A stretch of 44,155 bases of DNA, taken from Gammaproteobacteria bacterium. Its GTDB lineage: Bacteria; Pseudomonadota; Gammaproteobacteria; Steroidobacterales; Woeseiaceae. The notes under the pieces are model-generated. The model ran no database searches, was not told the origin of the DNA, and saw only the letters and a list, made by a program, of their open reading frames with translations. A program made the translations under genes and the position numbers. The stretch lies in assembly GCA_018699395.1 (NCBI GenBank), contig JABIQN010000050.1, forward strand, positions 1 through 44,155, given 5' to 3'. Below, in pieces: positions 27,106 through 36,489 of this stretch (the first letter of the stretch is position 1; every line of letters begins with the position of its first letter).

Positions 27106-27807
27106 TTGAACGACCAGATCAAAAAGCTGTTGCCAGCATGGCTCCCTCTGGTCGTCGGTGCATTTCTCGTCCTGCAGTTTGCCGGCCTTAGCGCATGGCA
27201 AATTTCCCGCGGCCTCGAAAAGCGAGCGACGCAACAGACGTTTCAGGCCGAGCCGGTCTTCACCACTTGGTATAACGGCATGGAAGTTCGCTCTTTTCAA
27301 AACCTGAGCGTGAAGGGCCACTACGACAGTGAACATCAGGTCGTGCTCGACAACATCATTATCAACAATCGTTATGGTCATTACGTCCTTTCGCCTCTCG
27401 ATGTGGGCGCCGACGCGCCTCTTCTATTAGTCAATCGTGGCTGGATAGAAAAAGGGAGCAGCGGTTTTGACTACAATCGTCTGGACTTAGTCGATGGTGA
27501 GGTGGGCATACGTGGTCGCGCCGGATCACTGCCCAAGGCAGGGCGCAAAATAGGTGAAGCATTCGTGGGCGCGAGCACCTGGCCGAAGCACGCGGTATAC
27601 CCCACGGCGGCGGAAATCGCTATCGCGCTAGGTCGCGAAGTTCAGCCATTTGTATTGTTGCTGGACCACAATGAGCAAAACGGCTTTCTCCGATATTGGG
27701 TGCCCTCTGAGTTTGGCCCCGGAAAGCATTTCATCTACGCACTACAATGGTTCGTGATGGGCGCGGCTCTAGCTGGACTGCTAGTCTGGAACTACCGCAA
27801 GAAGTAA
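27106..27807 (+). CDS. SURF1-family cytochrome c oxidase assembly protein
   Basis: A 233-residue inner-membrane protein with an N-terminal helix (LPLVVGAFLVLQFAGLSAWQ, about residues 12-31) and a C-terminal helix (FIYALQWFVMGAALAGLLVWNYRKK), the two-helix SURF1 topology. The periplasmic part has the family blocks FQNLSVKGHYD, VVLDN, GHYVLSPL, LLLVNRGWI and FLRYWVP. SURF1 delivers heme a to oxidase subunit I in aa3-type oxidases. The start is TTG 27106 after a GGAG ribosome site. The oxidase subunits are not in the window. Confidence 0.92.
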   Translation: MNDQIKKLLPAWLPLVVGAFLVLQFAGLSAWQISRGLEKRATQQTFQAEPVFTTWYNGMEVRSFQNLSVKGHYDSEHQVVLDNIIINNRYGHYVLSPLDVGADAPLLLVNRGWIEKGSSGFDYNRLDLVDGEVGIRGRAGSLPKAGRKIGEAFVGASTWPKHAVYPTAAEIAIALGREVQPFVLLLDHNEQNGFLRYWVPSEFGPGKHFIYALQWFVMGAALAGLLVWNYRKK

Positions 27808-27815
27808 TTCGATAC

Positions 27816-28388
27816 GTGAGTAAAAAGAAAACTACCTGGGCACACGTGCAGATGCTATTGATCGCCTCTGTATTCTTCGGGCCTCTCGTCATAGCGACGT
27901 GGATGTACTATGGCGGGCACCTTCAGCCGGACGGGCAAGTCAATCATGGCGCCTTATTGGAGCCAATCGTCAACATTGTTGACAAGCTTCCGGACGCAGA
28001 GATTATCGAAAGTGGAGGCGGATTCTGGGTGCTACTTTACCTGAATGAATCCGAGTGTTTGGAGGACTGTCGAACAGCACTCCATACGATACGACAATCT
28101 CACAAAATGATTGGCAAGGAAATGGGTCGCCTCGTGCGAGTCTTCTTGCACGGCGAATCACTGCCAGATACAGTGTTTCTCGCCGATGAATATGCAGGGA
28201 TTATAACAATGCGAGATTTCGCTCTCTCAGCATTACTCGGTAACAACAAACCTGCTGCACTGTCAGTGGGTGGATACTTCCTGATGGACCCTCTGAGCAA
28301 TCTCATCATGTATTTTGAGCCCGAAATAGATCCCAGCGACATGGCCGAAGACATAAAGCATCTTCTAAAGCTGTCTCGCATAGGCTGA
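27816..28388 (+). CDS. Membrane-anchored CxxxC (SCO-like thioredoxin-fold) protein of the oxidase cluster
   Basis: A 190-residue protein from GTG 27816, 8 bases after the SURF1 stop. It has one N-terminal membrane helix (VQMLLIASVFFGPLVIATW) and a periplasmic domain with CLEDC (Cys-x3-Cys) followed by RTALHTIRQSHKMIGKEM and RVFLHGE. It resembles the uncharacterised protein coded between SURF1 and ctaA in pseudomonads. The Cys-x3-Cys spacing is that of SCO copper chaperones, and a periplasmic copper or redox role in oxidase maturation is an inference. An earlier ATG at 27747 lies inside SURF1 and gives an implausible N terminus. Confidence 0.78.
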   Translation: MSKKKTTWAHVQMLLIASVFFGPLVIATWMYYGGHLQPDGQVNHGALLEPIVNIVDKLPDAEIIESGGGFWVLLYLNESECLEDCRTALHTIRQSHKMIGKEMGRLVRVFLHGESLPDTVFLADEYAGIITMRDFALSALLGNNKPAALSVGGYFLMDPLSNLIMYFEPEIDPSDMAEDIKHLLKLSRIG

Positions 28389-28399
28389 GTGAAAAATAC

Positions 28400-29299
28400 G
28401 TGAACACAATCGTTGAGAAAGGTGTCAACTGGCGCGACTACTATGAACTAACAAAGCCGCGGGTCGTCATACTTATTGTCTTTACTGCCGTGGTGGGCAT
28501 GTTCCTCGCAGTGCCGGGCTTACCGGATGTCACGCGACTTATTTTCGGCACCATTGGTATTGCAATGGCGGCGTCATCGGCTGCCGTTTTCAATCATGTT
28601 CTGGACGCCCGAATCGATATCCTGATGATGCGAACTCGAGGCCGGCCGCTGCCCCAGGGCAGGCTCACGGAGAAGTCCGCGCTGATTTTCGCGTCTATTC
28701 TTTGTGTCTTGTCGATGATCGTCCTCTGGTTTCTCGTCAATCCGCTCACTGCCGTCCTGACATTTCTCTCATTAATTGGTTATGCCGTCATTTATACGGC
28801 CTGGCTGAAGCGTGCGACACCGCAGAATATTGTCATCGGTGGAGCGGCTGGTGCGGCGCCACCGATTCTCGGTTGGACGGCTATAACAAACGAAGTGACC
28901 AGCGAGCCATTACTGCTATTCCTGATCATATTTGTCTGGACTCCACCACATTTTTGGGCGCTGGCGATTGCTCGACTTGAAGAATACCGAAAGGTTGAGA
29001 TTCCGATGTTGCCGGTAACGCATGGCGTTCCGTATACAAGGCTGAACATCCTTCTTTATTCAATTCTACTATTACTTGTCACCATCATGCCGTACCTGAT
29101 CAGCATGAGTGGCCTGATCTATCTCGTTGCGGCCATCGGGCTTGGCTTGTATTTTCTTTACTACGCCATTCGAATGTATCGGGAGCATGACAACGAAGAA
29201 TTACCAATGCAGATGTTTTGGTACTCCATTAGCTATCTGGGCTATTTGTTCATGGCACTGCTGATCGATCACTACTTCATTTTCAGGCTTGCATTTTAG
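28400..29299 (+). CDS. ctaB: Protoheme IX farnesyltransferase (heme O synthase)
   Basis: Membrane enzyme farnesylating heme b to heme o, needed for heme-a/o oxidases. The 299-residue product has about eight hydrophobic helices. The first aspartate motif is NHVLDARIDILMMRTRGRPLPQG; the second region is in LNILLYSI with preceding VTHGVPYTRLN, and WTPPHFWALAI is typical of CtaB/CyoE. The start is GTG 28400, 11 bases after the preceding gene. ctaA (heme A synthase) would usually sit between; it is missing here. Confidence 0.95.
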   Translation: MNTIVEKGVNWRDYYELTKPRVVILIVFTAVVGMFLAVPGLPDVTRLIFGTIGIAMAASSAAVFNHVLDARIDILMMRTRGRPLPQGRLTEKSALIFASILCVLSMIVLWFLVNPLTAVLTFLSLIGYAVIYTAWLKRATPQNIVIGGAAGAAPPILGWTAITNEVTSEPLLLFLIIFVWTPPHFWALAIARLEEYRKVEIPMLPVTHGVPYTRLNILLYSILLLLVTIMPYLISMSGLIYLVAAIGLGLYFLYYAIRMYREHDNEELPMQMFWYSISYLGYLFMALLIDHYFIFRLAF

Positions 29300-29515
29300 T
29301 AATCGATGCCAGGCCTGTACTGCGACCTTCCGGTGACTCTTTGTCATAGTCGATTATTTCTGCGGTAAATCTTAAACGACTGCAGAGACGTTCGAATTGA
29401 GCAGCGCGCATTTACAGTGCCTTGCTTGATCGCTAGAATTCCCTACTTAGGAGTGCGTTAGGAGCAATAGTCTCTGCTACACTTTCGCGCTTTCGTAAGT
29501 TCGATAGCTCTCCCA
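29300..29515 (+). promoter_or_regulatory. uvrD upstream region with a TTAGGAG direct repeat
   Basis: The 216-base gap between ctaB and uvrD contains TTAGGAG at 29447-29453 and again at 29458-29464, an 11-base period (one helical turn), about 50 bases upstream of the uvrD ATG. No LexA-like CTGT-N8-ACAG palindrome was found, unlike E. coli uvrD. Confidence 0.35.
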
Positions 29516-31687
29516 ATGGATGTCACCCCCATACTCGACAGTCTAAATGACGTACAACGTCAGGCTGTTACTGCGCCGTCCGAACCAGCCCTGATAATAG
29601 CGGGCGCTGGCAGCGGAAAAACGCGCGTGCTGGTGCATCGGGCTGCATGGCTGATCGAAGTCGAGGATGTTGCGCCGCAAGGACTGCTCGCTGTAACCTT
29701 TACCAATAAGGCTGCGGCCGAGATGCGTAACCGTATCGAGGCACTCCTCAAGCTACCGGTGCAACATCTCTGGATCGGCACGTTCCACGGTTTGGCGCAC
29801 AGAATGTTGCGGCGTCACTGGCGAGAGGCTGGCCTGCCGCAAAACTTTCAGATTATCGACTCAGATGATCAGTTACGCCTGATAAAGCGCTTGCTAAAGA
29901 GCCTAGAGGTCGATGACAGTCGCTGGATTCCAAAAGAAATTCAATGGTTTATCAATGGCCAGAAGGATGAGGGGCTCCGGCCCAAACACATCGATGATGA
30001 AGGCGACCCGAATCGGCGGCAGCAGATTTCCCTTTATCAGTCCTACGAGGACATCTGCCAACGCGGTGGTCTGGTCGACTTTGCTGAGTTATTGTTGCGT
30101 ACTCACGAGACACTACGGGACAACGCAGAGCTTCTCAAGCACTATCGTCGACGCTTCCAGCATCTTCTAGTCGATGAGTTCCAGGATACCAATGCCATTC
30201 AATATGCCTGGCTTAGGTTGCTCGCGGGCGATAAGGGCGTGCCCTTTGTTGTGGGCGATGACGACCAATCCATATATCGTTGGAGAGGCGCACGCGTCGA
30301 ACATATCCACCGCTTCCAGAAGGACTTTCCTGGTACCCGGGTCATAAAGCTAGAGCAAAACTACCGCTCGACGGAAACCATACTGAATGCCGCAAATGCT
30401 GTTATCGCCAATAACAACTCGCGCATGGGCAAGAATCTTTGGACGGAAGGTGCGGCGGGCGAAGCTATCAAAGTTTACTCCGCCTACAACGAGCGCGATG
30501 AAGCGGATTTCATTATTGGTCGATTGAACGACTGGATAGCCCAGGGCAACATGAGAGCGGACTCGGCGATATTGTATCGGTCCAACGCACAATCGCGCGT
30601 CTTGGAAGAGGGGCTCATCAATGCGCGCATTCCATACCGCGTTTATGGTGGCCTGCGCTTCTTCGAGCGCGCCGAAATTAAAGACGCACTTGCCTATCTT
30701 CGCCTGACCTCAAACCGAGACGACGATAGCTCATTCGAGCGGGTTGTGAATAAGCCGACTCGTGGTATCGGTGCTCGCACAGTCGAAATGATGCGCGCTT
30801 ATGCACGCGCGAATGCGTGTTCAATGTGGTGCGCAGCTGGAGCCATTGCAAGAGATGACCTTAATGGCCGCGCTGCAAATGCGGTGAACGCGTTTATGTC
30901 GCTCATTGAACGTATGGCGCGTGAAACGAACAGTCTGGAGCTGCATGATAAGGTCGACCACGTCATTCACGTAAGTACGCTCATTGAGTTCTTCAAAAAA
31001 GATAAAGGCGAGAAAGGCGAGACACGCATTGAAAACCTCGCAGAACTGGTCAGTGCTGCTAAGAGTTTTGAGCCCGACCCCGCTGAGGAAATGTCCCCGC
31101 TCGATGAATTTCTATCGCACGCTGCACTCGAGGCTGGTGAAGGCCAGGCTGATGCATGGGAAGACTGTGTTCAGCTGATGACAATGCACTCGGCAAAAGG
31201 TCTCGAGTTTCCATTAGTGTTCATGTGCGGCATGGAAGACGGCTTGTTTCCGCATCAAAGATCCGTCGCTGATCCGAATGGTCTCGAGGAAGAACGCAGA
31301 CTTTGCTATGTCGGCATCACTCGAGCGATGCAATCGCTTTACATAACACACGCGGAGCAACGGCGCTTACACGGGATGGATAACTTCTCTCAACCATCGC
31401 GGTTTATTTCAGAGATACCAGACGAATATATAGAAGAAGTTCGACCGCGCGTCCAGGTTGCACGGCCCATGCGATCAAGCTCACCAACACAACGAAGAAC
31501 GCCCATTGGAGGTGCTGGAAGCGAGCTCGGCATTCGACTCGGCCAGCGCGTTCATCACAAGAAATTTGGCGATGGAGTCATACTGAATTGCGAGGGTCAG
31601 GGCGCTCATGCGCGTGTCGAAGTTAATTTCGAGGCGGCCGGCACAAAATGGCTCGTTCTGAGCTATGCGAATCTCGATCTGATGTAG
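29516..31687 (+). CDS. uvrD: DNA helicase II UvrD
   Basis: SF1A 3'-5' helicase of nucleotide excision and mismatch repair. The 723-residue product has Walker A AGAGSGKT (29-36), motif Ia LAVTFTNKAAAEM, IGTFHGLAHRML, the DEFQDTN Walker B, VGDDDQSIYRWRGA, LEQNYRST, LMTMHSAKGLEFP and the late EEERRLCYVGITRA. The C-terminal UvrD tail is present (GQRVHHKKFGDGVILNCEGQ). It stands apart from the neighbouring operons, with trkA starting 10 bases after its stop. Confidence 0.96.
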   Translation: MDVTPILDSLNDVQRQAVTAPSEPALIIAGAGSGKTRVLVHRAAWLIEVEDVAPQGLLAVTFTNKAAAEMRNRIEALLKLPVQHLWIGTFHGLAHRMLRRHWREAGLPQNFQIIDSDDQLRLIKRLLKSLEVDDSRWIPKEIQWFINGQKDEGLRPKHIDDEGDPNRRQQISLYQSYEDICQRGGLVDFAELLLRTHETLRDNAELLKHYRRRFQHLLVDEFQDTNAIQYAWLRLLAGDKGVPFVVGDDDQSIYRWRGARVEHIHRFQKDFPGTRVIKLEQNYRSTETILNAANAVIANNNSRMGKNLWTEGAAGEAIKVYSAYNERDEADFIIGRLNDWIAQGNMRADSAILYRSNAQSRVLEEGLINARIPYRVYGGLRFFERAEIKDALAYLRLTSNRDDDSSFERVVNKPTRGIGARTVEMMRAYARANACSMWCAAGAIARDDLNGRAANAVNAFMSLIERMARETNSLELHDKVDHVIHVSTLIEFFKKDKGEKGETRIENLAELVSAAKSFEPDPAEEMSPLDEFLSHAALEAGEGQADAWEDCVQLMTMHSAKGLEFPLVFMCGMEDGLFPHQRSVADPNGLEEERRLCYVGITRAMQSLYITHAEQRRLHGMDNFSQPSRFISEIPDEYIEEVRPRVQVARPMRSSSPTQRRTPIGGAGSELGIRLGQRVHHKKFGDGVILNCEGQGAHARVEVNFEAAGTKWLVLSYANLDLM

Positions 31688-31697
31688 ACTATAGAAG

Positions 31698-33074
31698 ATG
31701 AAGATACTCATTCTCGGCGCAGGTCAGGTTGGTTCATCCGCGGCATATCATTTGTCGCGTGAGGAGGCCAATGAAGTCACTGTTGTCGACATGCGATCAG
31801 ACGTATTGCGTGAGCTGCAAGATCGGCTCGATATTCGCACCGTAGTTGGTCACGCCGCTTACCCAGATGTTCTCGAAAGGGCTGGTGCCGGTGATGCAGA
31901 AATCGTCGTTGCGCTAACGGACACCGACGAAACCAACATGATCGCGTGCCAGACCGCGTACACCAAATTTCGCACACCAACCAAGATTGCTCGGGTACGT
32001 TCTGCCGAATACATGAACGCGAATGAGTTATTCACACAGGACGCTATCCCGATCGATGTCCGTATCAGTCCGGAACAGCTGGTGTGCTCGCATATTGAGC
32101 AACTCATACTTTACCCGGGCACATCTCAGGTCCTGGATTTTGCCGATGGCCGAGTTCGACTGGTCGGTGCAAAAGCTGATCGCGGCGGTCTCTTGGTCGG
32201 ACAGAAAATCGCCACGCTGAAAGAGCACATCCCGAACACGGAAGGTCGCATTGCGGCGATATATCGTGACGGAAAAGCTATGCTACCTAAGGGTGATACG
32301 GTTATCCAGGAAGGTGATGAAGTCTTCTTCATAACAGACCGTAAAGACATTCGTGTTTTCATGAGCGAGATGCGTCGCCTCGAAGAACCAGTGCGCCGTG
32401 TGGTTATTGCTGGTGGCGGTAATATCGGTGTGCGTCTCGCGCTCGCGCTAGAGCAGACCAATCAAGTCAAGATTATCGAGCGTGATCCAGTACGGGCACG
32501 ACAGATATCAGAACAACTTAATAAAGCCATTGTTCTTGTTGGCGACGCCGCGGACGAAGAGTTATTACTCGAAGAGAATATTGACAACGTCGACGTCTTT
32601 TGTGGCCTGACCAACTCTGAGGAAGCTAATATCCTCAGCTGCATGCTGGCCAAGCGTCTGGGCGCGCACAAGGTAATGGCGCTGATAAACCGGGCGTCCT
32701 ATGTCGACTTAGTCGAATCAGGAAGCATCGACATCGCCATCTCGCCGCAGCAAATTACGATCGGATCACTACTTGCCCATGTGCGTCGAGGCGATGTCGT
32801 CAAAGTACACTCTTTGCGACGAGGCGCGGCCGAAGCAATGGAGGCGATTGCGCATGGCGATGCAGATAGCTCCAAGGTCGTCGGACGCAAGATCGAGGAC
32901 ATCGATCTGCCGAAGGGTACTGCGATCGTTGCCATTGTGCGCGGCGATCAAGTCATCATCGCGCATCACGATACCTTAGTTGAGACTGATGATCACGTCA
33001 TCTTATTTATGACTGATCGTCGTAAGATTGAACACCTGGAAAGTCTATTCCAGGTTGGTGTTGCATTCATCTAA
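31698..33074 (+). CDS. trkA: Trk potassium uptake regulator TrkA
   Basis: Cytoplasmic, NAD-binding peripheral subunit of Trk K+ uptake. The 458-residue product contains two tandem RCK halves. The first begins ILGAGQVGSSAAYHL (Gly-x-Gly-x-x-Gly), the second VVIAGGGNIGVRLALAL near residue 235; each is followed by an RCK-C domain (LVGAKADRGG and KVVGRKIEDIDLPKGTAI). Length matches E. coli TrkA. It immediately precedes trkH, with no gap between stop and ATG. Confidence 0.96.
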   Translation: MKILILGAGQVGSSAAYHLSREEANEVTVVDMRSDVLRELQDRLDIRTVVGHAAYPDVLERAGAGDAEIVVALTDTDETNMIACQTAYTKFRTPTKIARVRSAEYMNANELFTQDAIPIDVRISPEQLVCSHIEQLILYPGTSQVLDFADGRVRLVGAKADRGGLLVGQKIATLKEHIPNTEGRIAAIYRDGKAMLPKGDTVIQEGDEVFFITDRKDIRVFMSEMRRLEEPVRRVVIAGGGNIGVRLALALEQTNQVKIIERDPVRARQISEQLNKAIVLVGDAADEELLLEENIDNVDVFCGLTNSEEANILSCMLAKRLGAHKVMALINRASYVDLVESGSIDIAISPQQITIGSLLAHVRRGDVVKVHSLRRGAAEAMEAIAHGDADSSKVVGRKIEDIDLPKGTAIVAIVRGDQVIIAHHDTLVETDDHVILFMTDRRKIEHLESLFQVGVAFI

Positions 33075-34526
33075 ATGAACTGGACTGCTGTACAGCGGAT
33101 ACTTGGGCTCCTGCTGATGATGTTCAGCTTGACGATGTTGCCGCCTATCGCATTCAGTCTTTACTACGACGATCATTCCTGGCTGCCGTTTGTTCAAGGC
33201 TTCGGACTAACCCTGCTCGTAGGCATTCTGATCTGGCTGCCAGTACATCGCTCGCGTAAAGACCTCAGGCTACGCGATGGCTTCCTTGTCGTTGCTGCAT
33301 TCTGGACCGTCCTAGGCACTTTCGGTGCTGCACCCTTGTATTTCGCTGATGGGCTGTCGCTGTCGATTACCGACGCCGTGTTTGAATCTATGTCGGGATT
33401 GACGACCACTGGCGCAACCATACTTACCGGTCTCGATGAGCTACCGATTTCTATTCTTTACTACCGCCAGCAACTGCAATGGCTTGGTGGTATGGGAATC
33501 ATTGTCTTGGCAGTTGCCGTACTCCCCATGCTGGGCGTTGGTGGTATGCAGCTTTACCGAGCTGAAGCACCGGGGCCTGTAAAGGACACGAAACTCACAC
33601 CTCGAATTACCGAGACTGCTAAAGCGCTATGGTATGTCTATCTGGCCTTCACAATCGCGTGCATGGCCTCCTATCGACTAGCGGGTATGGGTTGGTTTGA
33701 CGCGCTATGCCATGCATTTTCGACCGTCGCCATCGGTGGGTTTTCAACGCATGATGCAAGTATCGGGTATTTTAACAGTGGTGCTATAGACATGGTTGCT
33801 ATTGTTTTTATGTTCATCGCAGGTATCAATTTTTCGCTGCATTTTTTCGCCTGGCGTTACGTTTCCATCAAACACTATATGAAGGACCCCGAATTCAAGG
33901 CTTATAGTTTTGTCTTGATCGTTGTGTCCACTCTCGTGGTCTTCGGGCTGTTTCAATATCGCGGTATTGAGAATCCGGAACAAACGTTAATCAGTGGTAT
34001 TTTTCAGGCTGTTTCGATAGCAACGACGACAGGTTTTACGACCGAGAATTTTGCCCTTTGGCCCACGGCAATACCCGTTCTATTGATTCTTGCGAGCTTC
34101 ATCGGAGGTTCGGCCGGCTCAACGGCTGGCGGGATAAAAGTTGTTCGCTGGTTGCTCATCTATAAGCAGGGTGTACGCGAAGTTGCTCGCCTCGTACACC
34201 CCAATGCCGAGATCCCGGTCAAGCTAGGAATGACAGCAGTGCAACCTCGAGTTGTAGATTCCGTCTGGGGCTTCTTTTCCGTTTATATTGTTGTCTTTGG
34301 TTTGATGCTGCTTGCAATGATGGCAACCGGCCTTGATCAGGTCACGGCATTCTCTGCGGTCGCGGCAACGCTCAATAATCTCGGACCGGGCCTCGGCGAT
34401 GTAACGTCCAGCTTCATGTCTCTTAGCGACACGGCCAAATGGATTTCCATCGTTGGAATGCTACTCGGACGACTTGAGATATTCACGCTGCTTGTTCTCA
34501 TAACACCTACTTTTTGGCGCCACTAG
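33075..34526 (+). CDS. trkH: Trk potassium transporter, TrkH/TrkG family
   Basis: Membrane subunit of K+ uptake, 483 residues. It shows the four-repeat pore pattern: SMSGLTTTGATI, STVAIGGFSTHD, SIATTTGFTTENF and AVAATLNNLGPG, each with the selectivity-filter glycine. The strongly conserved GGMGIIVLAVAVLPMLGVGGMQLYRAE and FIGGSAGSTAGGIKVVRWL are present. Its stop is one base before dctQ, so all four genes trkA-trkH-dctQ-dctM likely form one transcript. Confidence 0.96.
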   Translation: MNWTAVQRILGLLLMMFSLTMLPPIAFSLYYDDHSWLPFVQGFGLTLLVGILIWLPVHRSRKDLRLRDGFLVVAAFWTVLGTFGAAPLYFADGLSLSITDAVFESMSGLTTTGATILTGLDELPISILYYRQQLQWLGGMGIIVLAVAVLPMLGVGGMQLYRAEAPGPVKDTKLTPRITETAKALWYVYLAFTIACMASYRLAGMGWFDALCHAFSTVAIGGFSTHDASIGYFNSGAIDMVAIVFMFIAGINFSLHFFAWRYVSIKHYMKDPEFKAYSFVLIVVSTLVVFGLFQYRGIENPEQTLISGIFQAVSIATTTGFTTENFALWPTAIPVLLILASFIGGSAGSTAGGIKVVRWLLIYKQGVREVARLVHPNAEIPVKLGMTAVQPRVVDSVWGFFSVYIVVFGLMLLAMMATGLDQVTAFSAVAATLNNLGPGLGDVTSSFMSLSDTAKWISIVGMLLGRLEIFTLLVLITPTFWRH

Positions 34527-34527
34527 A

Positions 34528-35013
34528 ATGCTCGGTCGCTTCAGTACGCTGCTAGGTAAGGTGTCCGCTTGGCTGACTCTGTTTATGGTGATCATGACGT
34601 TTGTCGTGGTTGTCATGCGCTATGTATTCGATGTGGGTTTAATTTGGCTACAAGAATCGGTGGTTTGGATGCATGCCGTTGTTTTCATGGTCGGTGCGGC
34701 TTACACGCTGCAGCGTGAAGAGCATGTCCGAGTTGATATTTTCTATCGGCAGATGAGCCCGCAACGTCAAGCGTGGGTCAACCTCATTGGTGTTCTTGTC
34801 TTCCTCTTGCCCCTTTGTGTTTTTCTGGGGTGGAAGGCGTTCGATTTCGTGGCCGTCTCGTGGCGACTGCAAGAAGCGTCCCGTGAGTCCGGCGGTTTGC
34901 CGTATCCGATGATCCCACTTCTTAAGAGTATTCTCATTGTTATGCCTGTAACGGTTGCCTTACAGGGCGTTGTGATTCTATCGCGCTGCGTTCGAACAAT
35001 AAGGGGTAGCTAA
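34528..35013 (+). CDS. dctQ: TRAP transporter small permease (DctQ type)
   Basis: A 161-residue four-helix membrane protein, the small permease of a sodium-driven TRAP transporter. Typical features are LTLFMVIMTFVVVVMRYVFDVGLIWLQESVVWMHAVVFMVGAAYTLQ... spread over helices 1-2 and the charged EEHVRVDIFYRQMSP loop; the PYPMIP segment precedes the last helix. It belongs to the longer DctQ class paired with mannitol/chloroaromatic- or keto-acid-type TRAP systems. It starts one base after trkH and is followed by dctM after one base. The substrate cannot be deduced from this subunit. Confidence 0.9.
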   Translation: MLGRFSTLLGKVSAWLTLFMVIMTFVVVVMRYVFDVGLIWLQESVVWMHAVVFMVGAAYTLQREEHVRVDIFYRQMSPQRQAWVNLIGVLVFLLPLCVFLGWKAFDFVAVSWRLQEASRESGGLPYPMIPLLKSILIVMPVTVALQGVVILSRCVRTIRGS

Positions 35014-35014
35014 G

Positions 35015-36388
35015 ATGGAGTGGGTTGCTGCCTTACTGTTCGTTACCGTCATTGTCGTATTACTCGCCGGTTTTCCCGTCGCCTTCACACTTGGTGGGAC
35101 CGCGTTAATTTTCGCCGGACTTGGTGTAATCGGTGGTGGCTTTAACGAAGCACTACTATCCAGCCTCCCCAATCGTATCTTCGGTATCATGACTAATCAG
35201 ACGCTGGTCGCCGTTCCACTGTTTGTATTCATGGGCGTTACACTTGAACGGGCGCGCATAGCAGAGGAATTGCTCGAAACGCTGAGTTCTCTTTTTGGGT
35301 CATTACGCGGTGGACTGGGTATCTCGGTGACACTCGTCGGCATGCTGCTAGCGGCAAGCACCGGAATTGTTGGGGCCACAGTCGTGACGATGGGCCTACT
35401 GTCTTTACCAACCATGTTGAAGCGAGGTTACTCTCCCGAAATTTCGGCTGGGACCATCTGCGCGTCAGGAACGCTGGGACAAATCATTCCACCGTCAATC
35501 ATTTTGGTGATGCTGGGTGACGTTATGTCGACGGCATATCAGCAAGCGCAGCTCGATATGGGCATCTTCTCACCAAAGACGGTTTCCGTTGGCGATCTGT
35601 TCGCGGGCGCATTGATACCGGGCCTACTACTCGTCTGTCTGTATATCCTCTACATACTTATTGTCGCCTATTTCAAATCAGACACGATGCCCGCCCATCA
35701 CCGGAAACCTGACGAAGTTGCCTCGGCCGGACAAATAATTCGCGCTCTGCTGCCACCATTATTCTTAATCTTCGCTGTGCTGGGCTCGATTCTCGGTGGA
35801 TATGCAACGCCAACCGAAGCGGCTGGTGTTGGCGGTATGGGCGCATTATTGATGGCGATTGCCCGCCGTCAGCTCAATCTCGAGCGTTTACAAGACATCA
35901 TGGGGCGTACGCTGCGCATCAGCAGCATGGTTTTTCTGATACTGATCGGTGCATCAATATTCTCTTTAGTATTTCGTGGCTACGGCGGTGATGACGGCGT
36001 ACGTGCCTTACTTGAATCGATTCCCGGCGGCGTGATTGGTGCTGTCGTCGCTGTAATGCTGATCATGTTCCTGCTGGGCTTTGTTCTCGACTTCATCGAA
36101 ATTACGTTTGTTGTTGTCCCTATCGTTGGCCCCGTTTTACTAGCGATGGGCCTTGACCCGGTCTGGCTCGGCATTATGATTGCTATCAACCTGCAGACTT
36201 CATTCCTGACACCACCGTTCGGCTTTGCGCTGTTTTATCTTCGCGGTGTCGCGCCCTCATCAATCACCACTACTCAGATTTATCGTGGCGTGATTCCATT
36301 TGTGGCAATTCAGCTTCTCGCTTTACTTCTCATCGCAATATTCCCGGAACTCGTCACTTGGCTGCCAGGGAAAATTTACGGTAGCTAA
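35015..36388 (+). CDS. dctM: TRAP transporter large permease (DctM type)
   Basis: The 457-residue transport subunit with about 12 hydrophobic segments. DctM hallmarks are GFPVAFTLGG near the start, VPLFVFMGVTLER, GTICASGTLGQIIPPSIILVMLGD, the YATPTEAAGVGGMGAL block, DFIEITFVVVPIVGP and TSFLTPPFGFALFYLRG. The substrate family cannot be read here, but the binding protein encoded convergently just downstream is the natural partner. It ends the trkA-trkH-dctQ-dctM run. Confidence 0.95.
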   Translation: MEWVAALLFVTVIVVLLAGFPVAFTLGGTALIFAGLGVIGGGFNEALLSSLPNRIFGIMTNQTLVAVPLFVFMGVTLERARIAEELLETLSSLFGSLRGGLGISVTLVGMLLAASTGIVGATVVTMGLLSLPTMLKRGYSPEISAGTICASGTLGQIIPPSIILVMLGDVMSTAYQQAQLDMGIFSPKTVSVGDLFAGALIPGLLLVCLYILYILIVAYFKSDTMPAHHRKPDEVASAGQIIRALLPPLFLIFAVLGSILGGYATPTEAAGVGGMGALLMAIARRQLNLERLQDIMGRTLRISSMVFLILIGASIFSLVFRGYGGDDGVRALLESIPGGVIGAVVAVMLIMFLLGFVLDFIEITFVVVPIVGPVLLAMGLDPVWLGIMIAINLQTSFLTPPFGFALFYLRGVAPSSITTTQIYRGVIPFVAIQLLALLLIAIFPELVTWLPGKIYGS

Positions 36389-36489
36389 TCTAGATTAGTG
36401 CGAATACCTCTGCCACTGATTGAGTCAATAGCTCGACGAGTTTTTCCACGCAAAGTATTTTAGTAATCAGTAAGTTGAGAAAATCTGAT

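Noticed and set aside
29300-29515. LexA operator upstream of uvrD
   Set aside because: No CTGT-N8-ACAG palindrome or close variant was found.
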